The notes under the pieces were generated by a model. That model worked only from the letters and a program-made list of their open reading frames with translations, was not told the DNA's origin and did not search any database. Shown piece by piece: positions 23,831-32,371 of a DNA stretch of 64,000 nucleotides. Origin of the DNA: Rhodothermales bacterium (lineage in GTDB: Bacteria; Bacteroidota; Rhodothermia; Rhodothermales; JANQRZ01); the NCBI GenBank assembly GCA_039944855.1, contig JBDUXZ010000005.1, positions 62,001 to 126,000 on the forward strand. Reading direction: 5' to 3'. The translations under genes were made by a program, and so were the position numbers. The stretch's first letter is position 1. Each line of letters opens with the position of its first letter.

Positions 23831-24880
23831 CTACACCGCTGCCAGAAACGCGAGCAGCCCGTCGTCGAACAGCCGGGGGCGGTGCGCGTCGCCGGGCTCC
23901 ACGAACGGCACGTCGATATCGAGTGCGGCACCGAGCGCGGCACTCACCTCGGGCCTCGCCACGACGAAATCGACGGTGTCGCGGTGCGTCTGGAGCCAGT
24001 CCGCAACGTCGCTGAGCGAGGCGTACTCCGACCAACGGACGTGCGCGGCGGCCTGCGGTTCAGGTTCGCCTTTGCTGAGGAGAAAGCCCGGCCCCGTCGC
24101 GTGCGGCTGCTTCGCCGCGACGAGAAACGCCGTCGCCATGCGGAGTGTGCCGTCGGTGTCGGGATGCGGCGGGTACAGCTCGCGGAAGCCCGCGAGCGTG
24201 TCGAGGAGGCCGTCGGGGTCGAGCCCGGCGGGAGCCCACACGACCGATGGTGCGCGGGGACCGAGGCCCTCGTGCAGCAGCAGGTCCTCGGCCAGCCCGC
24301 TCCGAGTCTCGGCATCCTCCCCACCGTCGATCACGGCGATGGCGAATCCGCTCCGCTTTAGCCATCGGCGTTCGGACGGGATGTCTGCCGCGTCCACTCG
24401 CTTGGTGAGGCCGTCCAGCGCATCCTCGTCGCCGGATGCGACGACCGCATCGGCACCGGAGAACAAGACGGCGAGATCGGCGAACCGTACAGCCTCGTCC
24501 TCCGCCTCCGATAATTCCATTACCGCATCGAGAAACGCGGGCAGCAGCGCCGGAGACTCAGGAGCTGGACACACGATGACGCGGTGCCCGACGAGCAGGG
24601 CCGCGAGCGTATCGGTCAACCCGTCGAGCGGCGCATCGCCCGAGCAGACGACGCCCACGGTGCGCGGCTCCGAAGCCGCGTGCTGGGCGACACGTTCGCG
24701 GAGCGCGGTCGGCCTGAGCTGATGCGTGAGGTGGTTCAGCGCGAAGGCCAGCCCTTCTTCGGTAAAACGGTTGGGCGCTTCGAGTGTCGCTCGAACCGCC
24801 GCCTCGCGCGCCGGATACTCCGGGTCGCGCCACGCCGCCGCCGCGTCCGATATCGCTCGAATCCAATCGCTCACGGTCAT
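23831..24880 (-). CDS. LuxC-like acyl-CoA reductase
   Basis: A 349-residue protein resembling the short Bacteroidota acyl-CoA reductases of the LuxC family. Recognisable parts are RFTEEGLAFALNHLTHQLRP, VGVVCSGDAPLDGLTDTLAALLVGHRVIVCPAPESPALLPAFLDAV (cofactor-binding half of an aldehyde-dehydrogenase fold), HEGLGPRAPSVVWAPAGLD and the C-terminal VPFVEPGDAHRPRLFDDGLL. It would reduce fatty acyl-CoA to aldehyde using NAD(P)H. In this family a catalytic Cys is expected in the region occupied here by GLGPRAPSVVW, where none is seen, so activity is uncertain. The ATG overlaps the stop of the RNase D gene by 4 bases (ATGA), showing translational coupling. Confidence 0.72.
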   Translation of the reverse strand: MTVSDWIRAISDAAAAWRDPEYPAREAAVRATLEAPNRFTEEGLAFALNHLTHQLRPTALRERVAQHAASEPRTVGVVCSGDAPLDGLTDTLAALLVGHRVIVCPAPESPALLPAFLDAVMELSEAEDEAVRFADLAVLFSGADAVVASGDEDALDGLTKRVDAADIPSERRWLKRSGFAIAVIDGGEDAETRSGLAEDLLLHEGLGPRAPSVVWAPAGLDPDGLLDTLAGFRELYPPHPDTDGTLRMATAFLVAAKQPHATGPGFLLSKGEPEPQAAAHVRWSEYASLSDVADWLQTHRDTVDFVVARPEVSAALGAALDIDVPFVEPGDAHRPRLFDDGLLAFLAAV

Positions 24881-26139
24881 GACGGCGTCTGTTCGGAGTT
24901 GGGGACGAGGCGAGGCAAATCGGTCTCGGGATCGACGGAGACCGAGCCTTCGCCCCGCAGGAGGTCGAGGACGGCCTCGCCGACGAACTCGCGCCGCCAC
25001 CCGCGCAACACCGGGTGCTCGGCGGGGTCCGCGCCCGGTCCGGCGGCGACGAGGCGTTCGACGGACGCCCGATTCCCAATGAGGCCGGGGTCGATCTCGT
25101 GGCTGAGGCTGCGCCCTTTGATGAGGGCCTGCGCGAGGTCGAATCGGGCGATCTCGGTGTCGTCCTTTCGACGGCGGCGGGTCGGCTTCGGCCGATCCGA
25201 CTTCGGCACGTCGAGCCCGCGCTTGACGGCCTCGACGATGGCGTCGCCGTAGTTCCGCACGGCGTTGTCGCTCACGCCCTGCACGTCGCGCAGGGCGCCG
25301 TCGTTCGTCGGCTTGCGTTGGGCGAGGGTGACGAGGACATCGTCTTTCACGATGTGGCCGCGCGGGCGGTCGCGGTGGCGGGCCTCCTGCTCGCGCCACG
25401 CCGTCAGCTCGCGGAGCACAGCGTAGTCGAGCGGCGAGAAGCCCCGCTTGCCGCGCCCCTTCACGCTCCGGTAGCGCTCGAACGGGTCGTCTTCGGTGTA
25501 AAGCGAGAGGTCGTCGTACTGCGCCATCTCCTCCTCCACCCACGCCCGGCGGTCGAGCGCGTCGATCCGCGCCCACAACACGTCGAACGCGTCGGGGAGA
25601 TAGCGGACATCATCGCGGGCGTACTCAAGTTGCGCCTCGCGGAGCGGGCGCCGCAGCCAATCGGAGCGCGACTCCCCTTTTGGAAGGTGGACGTCGACCG
25701 TCGCGCCGATGAGCGCTTGCAGCGAGGTCGTCGCCGTGAGCCCGACGAAGCCGCCGGCGAGGCGGGTATCGAAGATCGAACGCGGAGCGCCCCCCGTCGC
25801 GCGATAGAGGATCATCAAGTCCTGCTGCGCATCGTGGAGAATCTTGACCACGTCGGGGTCCGCGATCAGCGCGCCGAGCGCGCTCAGATCGTCGATCGCG
25901 ACGGTGTCGATGAGGTAGACCTCGTCGCGTGAGAGGCCGAGTTGGACGAGGCCGAGGCCGGCGTAGTACGTCCGCTCCCAGACGAACTCGGTGTCGAGGG
26001 CGACGCGGCGGGCCTGGCGGGCGCGGTCGATAAGGTTTTCGAGTTGCTGCGGGGTATCAATCACGGGGTGCACCCATTTTGCAATAACGGTTCCGGCAGC
26101 GCCCGCACATCGGACACTGCCGGAAGGACGGCGCGGCAC
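24877..26139 (-). CDS. rnd: Ribonuclease D
   Basis: A protein of 398-420 residues with the DEDDy exonuclease core: VALDTEFVWERTYYAGLGLVQ (Asp and Glu of motif I), KILHDAQQDLMILYRATGG (motif II Asp), and LEYARDDVRYLPDAFDVLW (motif III Tyr and Asp). An HRDC domain follows (LTAWREQEARHRDRPRGHIV... LAQRKPTNDGALRDVQGVS). It trims the 3' ends of tRNA and other stable RNAs. The coordinates use the longest ATG start; the first 22 residues are unlike the family, and a GTG at 26073 is the more likely real start. It is followed by the LuxC-like gene with a 4-base overlap. Confidence 0.9.
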   Translation of the reverse strand: MPRRPSGSVRCAGAAGTVIAKWVHPVIDTPQQLENLIDRARQARRVALDTEFVWERTYYAGLGLVQLGLSRDEVYLIDTVAIDDLSALGALIADPDVVKILHDAQQDLMILYRATGGAPRSIFDTRLAGGFVGLTATTSLQALIGATVDVHLPKGESRSDWLRRPLREAQLEYARDDVRYLPDAFDVLWARIDALDRRAWVEEEMAQYDDLSLYTEDDPFERYRSVKGRGKRGFSPLDYAVLRELTAWREQEARHRDRPRGHIVKDDVLVTLAQRKPTNDGALRDVQGVSDNAVRNYGDAIVEAVKRGLDVPKSDRPKPTRRRRKDDTEIARFDLAQALIKGRSLSHEIDPGLIGNRASVERLVAAGPGADPAEHPVLRGWRREFVGEAVLDLLRGEGSVSVDPETDLPRLVPNSEQTPS

Positions 26140-26180
26140 CGAGCGCTCGGCTTCTGCGCCGGTGCCACTCGCGCGAAGCG

Positions 26181-26804
26181 CTAGTAGAACTTAATCGTGC
26201 AGCCGAACGCCTTCGTCTTCTGCACCGTGATCGCGGTGCCGGCGATGAGCTGGTTCATCGCATCGCGGAAGTACTCCTCCTCCACCTGCGACGCATCGGA
26301 CGGGCTGTCGTCGACGGTGCCTTCGTAGACGAGCCGGCGATCGGTGTTGAAGAGGAACACCTGCGGCGTGCGTGAGGCGCCGAACGCCTCCGCCGCGTCC
26401 GAACCTTCGTCCACGACGTAGGCGAACGGGTACCCCTTCGCGCTCGCGTGCTGCTGGATCGCCGCCGTGCCCTCCTCGGGGTACGCGTTCGGATCGTTCG
26501 AGTTAACGACGACGAAGCCGATGCCGGCCGCCTGATACTCCTCGGCGAGTGCGAGCACGCGGTCCTCGTACTTCGCCACCCACGGGCACGTGTTGCTCCA
26601 AAAGAGCACGGCGAGGCCCCGATCCCCCATTGCCTGCCCGAACGAGGTCGGCGACCCGGTGACGTTCTGCATCGAGCGGTCGGCGGTCGGGAGGGCGGCG
26701 CCGATCTCGAGGGCGTTGCGGTCCTGCGCGGCGGCGGGCTGGGCGAGCCACAGCACGGCTAGCATCAGAGGCGCCGCATATCGGATCGTACGGGGTAGAG
26801 TCAT
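26181..26804 (-). CDS. Exported thioredoxin-fold (redoxin/AhpC-TSA type) protein
   Basis: A 207-residue protein with a signal peptide (PLMLAVLWLAQPAAAQ) and a redoxin domain: ALPTADRSMQNVTGSPTSFG, LAVLFWSNTCPWVAKYEDRV, GIGFVVVNSNDPNAYPEEG, GASRTPQVFLFNTDRRLVYEG. The active-site region has one cysteine (Cys73, TCPWVAKY) in place of a CxxC. A second cysteine, Cys202, is in the C-terminal KAFGCTIKF, as in a well-known subfamily of periplasmic redoxins. The partner and substrate are unknown. It lies 29 bases after the TlpA-like gene and upstream of RNase D on the same strand. Confidence 0.85.
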   Translation of the reverse strand: MTLPRTIRYAAPLMLAVLWLAQPAAAQDRNALEIGAALPTADRSMQNVTGSPTSFGQAMGDRGLAVLFWSNTCPWVAKYEDRVLALAEEYQAAGIGFVVVNSNDPNAYPEEGTAAIQQHASAKGYPFAYVVDEGSDAAEAFGASRTPQVFLFNTDRRLVYEGTVDDSPSDASQVEEEYFRDAMNQLIAGTAITVQKTKAFGCTIKFY

Positions 26805-26833
26805 CGCGATAGGGGTTGGTGGAGGGAGCGGTG

Positions 26834-27346
26834 CTAGCTGGCCTGCCGTGCTTCGCTGACGCGGCGGAGGAGTTGGTCGTAGGTGACCTTCCCCTCCCAG
26901 AACGCGAGCCGGTTGCCGTCGCGGTCGTAGATGGCCGTCGCGGGAATCGCCCCGGACCAGCCGGGGTTGATCACGTTGATGAACGGACCTTCCTTCCCGT
27001 TTTTAACAAACGTCGTGCCGCCCACCCCGTTCTCGCGCAGGAATTGGGCGGCGAACGGGAGATCCTCCTCGAAGTCCACCGTCACGAAGCGGACCTGCAC
27101 GTCGTCGGGGTCGGTCTCGCGGCTGAAGCGGACGAACTCGGGGAACTCCTCGCGGCACGGCATACACCACGAAGCCCAGAAATTGACGACGACGAGGTCG
27201 GCGTCCGCGTCCCGTATCTCGTCGATCAGTTCCTCGGCTGTGACGGGCTGGATCACGAGTTCGCCGGGGCCGCGCTCGCTACAGGCCGCGAGCGACAGCG
27301 TCACGGCGAGTATCAATGAGGCGTAGAGGAGGCGAGGTTCTGGCAT
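26834..27346 (-). CDS. TlpA-like thiol-disulfide oxidoreductase lipoprotein
   Basis: A 170-residue lipoprotein (lipobox LAAC, Cys22) with a thioredoxin fold. The active site is WCMPC (Cys61, Cys64) within VVNFWASWCMPCREEFPEFV, followed by VQVRFVTVDFEED and the cis-proline region GAIPATAIYDRDGNRLAFWEG. It would reduce disulfides in exported proteins, for example in cytochrome maturation. It is the first gene of a run with the second redoxin protein, suggesting the two act in one periplasmic redox pathway. Confidence 0.88.
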   Translation of the reverse strand: MPEPRLLYASLILAVTLSLAACSERGPGELVIQPVTAEELIDEIRDADADLVVVNFWASWCMPCREEFPEFVRFSRETDPDDVQVRFVTVDFEEDLPFAAQFLRENGVGGTTFVKNGKEGPFINVINPGWSGAIPATAIYDRDGNRLAFWEGKVTYDQLLRRVSEARQAS

Positions 27347-27398
27347 GGTCGACGGTAGTACGTGCGGGGCAGTGTCGGGTTCGTGATTCGAGGTCGGG

Positions 27399-29000
27399 TC
27401 AGCGCATCGGCTCGAGGACGAGCACGTCTTCCGCGTTCGTCAAGCGGCGGATCGGGTAGTCGTCGCCCGGCTCAACCGGCACGAGCCCCCAATTCACCAA
27501 CCCGTCGTCGGAGCGGGGTTCGAGGAGGGTGAAGGCCATCCGCCCGAGCGGCTGATCGATCGGGACGACGAGCGTGCCCGCTGCCATCGGTTGCGTAACC
27601 TCTCCGTAACGACCGAACGCCTCGCGTTCGTGCCGAGCCTGAAACGGTCGCTCGGCGACGTGGACGCTGTCGATGCGAAAGACCTCCTGCCCGATGGGGA
27701 TACTCTGCAACCCCGCACCCGCAGCGTAATAGCGGATGCCGTGCGCGTCGAGCCGGTTAACCACGTCGGCGAGCGAATCGGGGACGAGATACGCGAGCGG
27801 CGCCGTCTCGAAGTCCGAGCCGGCGAACCGGCCGTACACTGTCATCTCCGTCGGCGTCACCGCCTCGGTTCGGCGAAACATCGGCTCGCCGGTGTGCGGG
27901 TTCGGCTCCTCGACGACCTCGCCGAGTAGGATCGTCTCGGGCTCGGGCGAGGCCTGCCAGCCCCCCGCCGCCCGGAGCGCGAGCCGCTGTCCGACGACGG
28001 ACTCGGCATCCGCTTGCTGAACCGTCCGGCGGATCTCCCCCGCGTGGTCGTGCGCCCAGTCCAGCGTCTCCGTCACAAACCCGAGTGTAGCGCGGACGCG
28101 GTCCTCGAACGTGGCGTAGCTGTACGCCTCGCTGAGGATGCCGACGCGGTTCCGCAGCCCGGCGTAGTTCGTACCGAAGCGCGGACGCGGGTCGAACGTG
28201 GCCCATCCGCGCGGCTGGCCCCACTCGGGCTTGTCGTTGCCGTAGTACGTGAGGCACCCGCCGTACCGCTCTTTATATGCCTCCGTTACGGCCGGCAGCC
28301 ACGCGCCGCGCAGGAGCGCGTCCACGGCGGCGGGCGTGTTGGGGTGGAGCGGCGGCGCGTACGTGAGGTCGTAGGCGTGGACCGTCCCGTTCGTCGTGTG
28401 CAGGTCGATGACGACGTGCGGGTCGTACGTGTCCATGAGCGCGACGAGGGCGCGAGACTCCGGCGCGTCGAGCTTGACGAAGTCCCGGTTGAGGTCGAGG
28501 TCTTGCGCGTTCGACCGCTGCCCCATGCCGTCGACCGGGCCGTGCTGGTAGGGGCGATTGCCGGGGTCGACGCGCTCGTTGCCGTCAGCGTTGTAGATCG
28601 GGGCGACGAGGAGGACGAGCGAGTCGGCCCATGCAGCGTACTTGCCGGCCGCGAGTTCGCGCAGGAGTATGAGCGCGGCCTCTTTACCCGCGACTTCGCC
28701 CGCGTGGATGTTGGCGAAGACGAGCACCCGCAGCTTCCCGGCCGCGCGCACGGCCTCGGCCGAAGCGCCGTCCGCGCCCCACACCATGAGCGGGAGGGGA
28801 CGGCCTTCGACCGTCGTCCCGAACGTCGTGCCGTGGAACCCTGGCATCGTACCGATCGCTTCGACGAAGGCCATCACGTCGGCATACGTCGAAGTCGCGC
28901 GGAAGTCGGTCTGCTCGGCGCGGGTGCGGAGCGTGTCGGCGGGCTGGGCCGCGAGCGGCGAGACGCCGAATAGGAGAGCGAAGAGGACGGCGCGAGGCAT
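27399..29000 (-). CDS. M14-family zinc carboxypeptidase (exported)
   Basis: A 533-residue exported protein with a short signal peptide (AVLFALLFGVSPLAAQ). The peptidase M14 domain holds the zinc ligands His and Glu in VFANIHAGEVAGKE and the third ligand in VVIDLHTTNG. RSNAQDLDLNRDFVKLDAPE is the substrate-carboxylate region, and the catalytic glutamate is probably in GILSEAYSYATFEDR. The C-terminal 180 residues are beta-rich and form an accessory domain. It should hydrolyse peptides or peptide-like amides outside the cytoplasm. A TAGCTTG promoter element lies 28 bases before the ATG at 29000; the ORF continues upstream without protein character. Confidence 0.88.
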   Translation of the reverse strand: MPRAVLFALLFGVSPLAAQPADTLRTRAEQTDFRATSTYADVMAFVEAIGTMPGFHGTTFGTTVEGRPLPLMVWGADGASAEAVRAAGKLRVLVFANIHAGEVAGKEAALILLRELAAGKYAAWADSLVLLVAPIYNADGNERVDPGNRPYQHGPVDGMGQRSNAQDLDLNRDFVKLDAPESRALVALMDTYDPHVVIDLHTTNGTVHAYDLTYAPPLHPNTPAAVDALLRGAWLPAVTEAYKERYGGCLTYYGNDKPEWGQPRGWATFDPRPRFGTNYAGLRNRVGILSEAYSYATFEDRVRATLGFVTETLDWAHDHAGEIRRTVQQADAESVVGQRLALRAAGGWQASPEPETILLGEVVEEPNPHTGEPMFRRTEAVTPTEMTVYGRFAGSDFETAPLAYLVPDSLADVVNRLDAHGIRYYAAGAGLQSIPIGQEVFRIDSVHVAERPFQARHEREAFGRYGEVTQPMAAGTLVVPIDQPLGRMAFTLLEPRSDDGLVNWGLVPVEPGDDYPIRRLTNAEDVLVLEPMR

Positions 29001-29027
29001 CGGCGGGAGAAAGGCGGGATCGGCGGA

Positions 29028-29034
29028 CAAGCTA
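29028..29034 (-). promoter_or_regulatory. Predicted -7 element of the M14 peptidase gene
   Basis: TAGCTTG on the reverse strand, 28 bases before the start at 29000. Confidence 0.4.
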
Positions 29035-29124
29035 CGCCGCTTGTGGGAGATCATGCGATCCGCAAGAACCCACCCCTCCCCTCGCCGTACCACTCGCCCT
29101 TTCGCTTTACCCGGCCCGCTTCTC

Positions 29125-30195
29125 ATGCCCTTCATTGCCGCCACCGCGACCGGATTCCCGGCGCACTACTACTCGCAGGACGTCATCAGCGGGGACCTTC
29201 AGATGCTGTGGTCGGAGTACGGCATCAACACCGGTCGCGTCGCGAAGCTGCACGAGAACACGACCGTCGGCGGGCGCTACATCGCCGTGCCGAAGGAGGA
29301 GTATTACGAGCTGCGCGGGTGGGAGGAGCCGAACGAGATCTACGCCCGCGTGGCCGTCGAGCTGGGACAGGAGGTGCTGGAGAAGGTGTTCGCCGAGGCC
29401 GGGCTCGACGCCTCCGATGTCGGCCTCTTCATTTTCGCCTCCACGACGGGCATCGCGATCCCGACGATCGACGCGCGGCTGATGAACCGGCTGCCGTTCG
29501 CGCCCGACACGAAGCGGCTCCCGCTCTTCGGGCTCGGCTGCGTCGCCGGCACCGCCGGCACCGCGCGCCTCGCCGACTACCTCGCCGGGCATCCGACCGA
29601 GGCCGCCGTGCTCCTCACCGAGGAGTTCTGCTCGCTGACGATCCAAAAGCACGACATCTCGATCGCCAACCTCATCGCGTGCGGCCTCTTCGGCGACGCG
29701 GCCGGGGCCGTGCTGATGGTCGGCGACGAGCACCCGCTCGCGCAGCAGGCCGGCCACACGATGCCCGAGATCGTCGCTACCCGCTCCGTCTTCTTCCCCG
29801 ACTCCGAGCACTTCATGGGCTGGGACATCAAAGAGACCGGGATGCAGATCGTCCTCTCGGCCGACGTGCCCGAGGCCTCGCGGACCGACCTCAGCGCCCG
29901 CATCGAGGCGTTCCTCGACGAGCACGGGATCGGCGTCGCCGACATCGGCCGGTGGGTCTGCCACCCCGGCGGGCCGAAGGTGATCGAGGCGCTCGAAGAA
30001 GGGCTCGGGCTCAACGGGACGACGCTCCAGCGGAGCCGCGACGTCCTCCGCGAGGTCGGCAACGTCTCGTCCGTCTCCGTCCTCCTCATCCTCGACGCCG
30101 TGCTGCGCGACGACCCGCCGCCGCCCGGCACGTATGGGCTGATGCTCGCGATGGGCCCCGGTTTCGTCGCCGAACTCGTGCTGCTCCGGTGGTGA
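29125..30195 (+). CDS. Type III polyketide synthase
   Basis: A 356-residue chalcone/stilbene-synthase-type enzyme with the full catalytic triad: Cys139 (FGLGCVAGTAG), His280 (VCHPGGPKVIEAL) and Asn313 (GNVSSVSVL). The N-terminal thiolase half includes FIFASTTGIAIPTIDARLMN, the C-terminal half ends TYGLMLAMGPGFVAELVLLRW. It condenses an acyl-CoA starter with malonyl-CoA units to alkylpyrones, resorcinols or related products. The next gene, overlapping or 5 bases away, is an ICMT-family methyltransferase, an arrangement known from Bacillus bpsA-bpsB, where the product is an alkylpyrone methyl ether. The ATG at 29125 matches the family N-terminus. Confidence 0.93.
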   Translation: MPFIAATATGFPAHYYSQDVISGDLQMLWSEYGINTGRVAKLHENTTVGGRYIAVPKEEYYELRGWEEPNEIYARVAVELGQEVLEKVFAEAGLDASDVGLFIFASTTGIAIPTIDARLMNRLPFAPDTKRLPLFGLGCVAGTAGTARLADYLAGHPTEAAVLLTEEFCSLTIQKHDISIANLIACGLFGDAAGAVLMVGDEHPLAQQAGHTMPEIVATRSVFFPDSEHFMGWDIKETGMQIVLSADVPEASRTDLSARIEAFLDEHGIGVADIGRWVCHPGGPKVIEALEEGLGLNGTTLQRSRDVLREVGNVSSVSVLLILDAVLRDDPPPPGTYGLMLAMGPGFVAELVLLRW

Positions 30196-30200
30196 CCGCG

Positions 30201-30764
30201 ATGACGACGCAGTTCCTCTTCCTCGGCATCGTCCTCGCCGTCGCCGCGCAACGCATGCTCGAACTCCGGCTGAGCGCGCGCAACGCGGCGGCGATCCGGG
30301 CAAAGGGCGGCTACGAAGTCGGTGCCGGGCACATGGGCGCGATGCGGCTCCTCCACACGGCGTGGTTCGTCGCGATGCTCGCCGAGGTCTTCCTGCTCGA
30401 CCGGCCATTCGTCCCGTGGCTCGCCGTGCTCGCGTTCGCCGGGCTTCTCGCCGGGCAGTTGCTTCGCTACGCGGCGATCCGTACGCTCGGGCCGCGCTGG
30501 ACGGCGTCGATCATGATCCTCCCCGGCGCCCCGCCCGTCGCGAGCGGGCTCTACCGCCGCATCCGGCACCCGAACTACGTCGGCGTGATCCTCGAGATTG
30601 CGTTCGTTCCCTTCCTCCATACGGCGTGGCTGACGGCGCTCGCCTTCACCGTGCTCAACGGGCTCCTGCTCCGCGTGCGGATTAGGACGGAGGAAGCCGC
30701 GCTCCGCGAGGCCAACGACTACGACGCCGCGCTCGGCGAGCGGCCCCGCTTTATCCCCAGCTAA
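30201..30764 (+). CDS. Isoprenylcysteine carboxyl methyltransferase-family protein (alkylpyrone methyltransferase-like)
   Basis: A 187-residue membrane protein with four to five spans and the ICMT/PEMT core: LRYAAIRTLGPRWTASIMIL, then GLYRRIRHPNYVGVILEIAF, the S-adenosylmethionine-binding R-H-P-x-Y motif, and the C-terminal RIRTEEAALREANDYDAALG, which has the conserved E-E and Y. A GTG at 30192 overlaps the stop of the polyketide synthase (GTGA) and could be an alternative start. Coupling to the type III synthase suggests it methylates the polyketide product, as BpsB does; that is inference from context. Its stop overlaps the convergent NSS transporter stop by 2 to 3 bases. Confidence 0.85.
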   Translation: MTTQFLFLGIVLAVAAQRMLELRLSARNAAAIRAKGGYEVGAGHMGAMRLLHTAWFVAMLAEVFLLDRPFVPWLAVLAFAGLLAGQLLRYAAIRTLGPRWTASIMILPGAPPVASGLYRRIRHPNYVGVILEIAFVPFLHTAWLTALAFTVLNGLLLRVRIRTEEAALREANDYDAALGERPRFIPS

Positions 30765-32257
30765 ACCCGGTCCCGCAGTGTGCGCCGCACCATCCACGTG
30801 TTGAGCGCGAAGAAAAGCCCGAGCGCGAGGCCCCACTGTACGAGGCACGTCATCACGCTGTACGGCTCGAAGGGATCGTACCACGCTTCCGTGAAGTCCG
30901 CCGTCGTCGCGAGGCTGAGCCACCACACGAGGAGGACGACGGCTTCGAGCGGGATGAGGTAGCGGATCATCAGGTCCCACGTCGGGTGCAGCCGCCAATC
31001 CGACGGCGTCGCGAGGTCGTGACGGAGGCGGGACGCGCCGTAGCGGATGACGGCGAAGGCAACGAACGCGCCGGAGATCATCAGCGCCACGCCCCACACG
31101 AAGTCCTGGTTGGCGAAGAACGTGAGGTTCAGCGCGCTCGGCACGCCGAGCACGAAGCCGACGCCTGCGACGGTCGCCACGGCGCGAGGGCGCGGGAGCC
31201 CGAAGTCGACGAGCGCCCGCGAGGCGAGCTCGATCATCGAGATCAGCGACGAAAGCGCGGCGAACGAGAGCGCGAGGAAGAACAGCACCGCGAGCACTTT
31301 GCCGAACGCCATCTGCGCGAAGAGCTGCGGCATCCAGATGAACGTCAGGCCCGTCGAGGCCGGCCCGCTCGTCCGCATCACCTCCAGCATCTCCGGCCGC
31401 GACATCTCCGTGCCGAGGATGGCGAAGACGGTCCCGAAGATCATCGTCGCAGAAAGCAGCGAGACGGTGTTGTTGCCGATCCCGGTGAGGAAGGCGTTGC
31501 GGACGACGCCGTGCTCCTTCCGCATGTAGGCCGCGTACGTGAGGATCAGGCCCCAGCCCGCGCCCGTGTCCCACGCGTTCTGCGTCAGCGCCTCCAGCCA
31601 GAGCCTCGGCTCGCGGAGTTGGCTCCACTCGGGCGTGAAGAGGTACGCGAGCCCGGCCCCGGCCCCCGGCAGTGTCATCGCCCGCACGACGGCGATCACG
31701 ACGATCACGAGCAGCGTCGGGACGAGCACGCGGTTGGCCCGCTCGATGGAGCGCACACCCTGCCAGCACGCGACGGCCCCGAGCCCCATCGCCGCGGCGT
31801 GGAAGAACAGCGGCCATCCGCTCGATTGGAACGCGTCCCACGTCCCGAGCGCCGATTCTGTCGTCAGCGGCAGCCCGGCGAAGAGCGATTCCGTCGTGTA
31901 GTAAAAACACCACCCGGCCACGACGGCGTAGTAAAACATGATCGCCGTCGCCACGAATCCGACGAACGCGCCCATCCACGCGAAGCGCTCCCCGGCCAGC
32001 CTCGTGAAGGTCCCAACGACGCCGCGCCGCCCGCGCTGCCCAAGCGCGTACTCGGCGATGATGAGGGGGATGCTCCACACGAGGAGGAACACGAGCCACG
32101 CGAAGAGGAACGCGCCCGCGCCGTCGTCCCCGCCGTTCTGCGCCGCGATTCGGGGAAACCGCCAGATATTCCCCGTCCCGACCGCGATGCCGAGCACGCT
32201 CAACAGCAGCGTCCAGCGGGAGGAGAAGCGTTGCTCGGAGGCGTGGGGCATGGGCAT
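30761..32257 (-). CDS. Sodium-dependent transporter of the NSS/SNF family
   Basis: A 498-residue protein with about 12 membrane spans and the NSS signature at span 1: RWTLLLSVLGIAVGTGNIWRFPRIA, where the unwound GIAVGTGNIWRFP segment binds sodium and substrate. Further family segments are IPLIIAEYALGQRGRRG, WGLILTYAAYMRKEHGV, FLTGIGNNTVSLLSATMIFG and LSFAALSSLISMIE. Bacterial members carry amino acids or similar solutes with sodium (LeuT-like). The substrate is not predictable. The gene is followed convergently by the methyltransferase; tandem repeats lie upstream at 32266-32322. Confidence 0.92.
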   Translation of the reverse strand: MPMPHASEQRFSSRWTLLLSVLGIAVGTGNIWRFPRIAAQNGGDDGAGAFLFAWLVFLLVWSIPLIIAEYALGQRGRRGVVGTFTRLAGERFAWMGAFVGFVATAIMFYYAVVAGWCFYYTTESLFAGLPLTTESALGTWDAFQSSGWPLFFHAAAMGLGAVACWQGVRSIERANRVLVPTLLVIVVIAVVRAMTLPGAGAGLAYLFTPEWSQLREPRLWLEALTQNAWDTGAGWGLILTYAAYMRKEHGVVRNAFLTGIGNNTVSLLSATMIFGTVFAILGTEMSRPEMLEVMRTSGPASTGLTFIWMPQLFAQMAFGKVLAVLFFLALSFAALSSLISMIELASRALVDFGLPRPRAVATVAGVGFVLGVPSALNLTFFANQDFVWGVALMISGAFVAFAVIRYGASRLRHDLATPSDWRLHPTWDLMIRYLIPLEAVVLLVWWLSLATTADFTEAWYDPFEPYSVMTCLVQWGLALGLFFALNTWMVRRTLRDRV

Positions 32258-32265
32258 ACAGTTGT

Positions 32266-32322
32266 CGGGTGTCGAGCGTCCGGGGTCGAGCGTCGAGGGT
32301 CGAGCGTCGAGGTTCGGGCGTC
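32266..32322. repeat. Tandem 14-15 bp repeats (GTCGAGCGTC type)
   Basis: Four imperfect units built on GTCGAGCGTCGAGG lie between the NSS transporter start and the ParA gene stop. A partly complementary CTCGACTCCCGACTC segment follows at about 32343-32372, so the region can fold. It is non-coding. Confidence 0.7.
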
Positions 32323-32371
32323 GCTAGCCGGGTGCGATGGCCCCCTCGACTCCCGACTCTGGACCCCCGAC

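Noticed and set aside
24881-25576. Extension of the LuxC-like protein to 25576
   Set aside because: It overlaps RNase D in another frame and is low-complexity; the family N-terminus starts at 24880.
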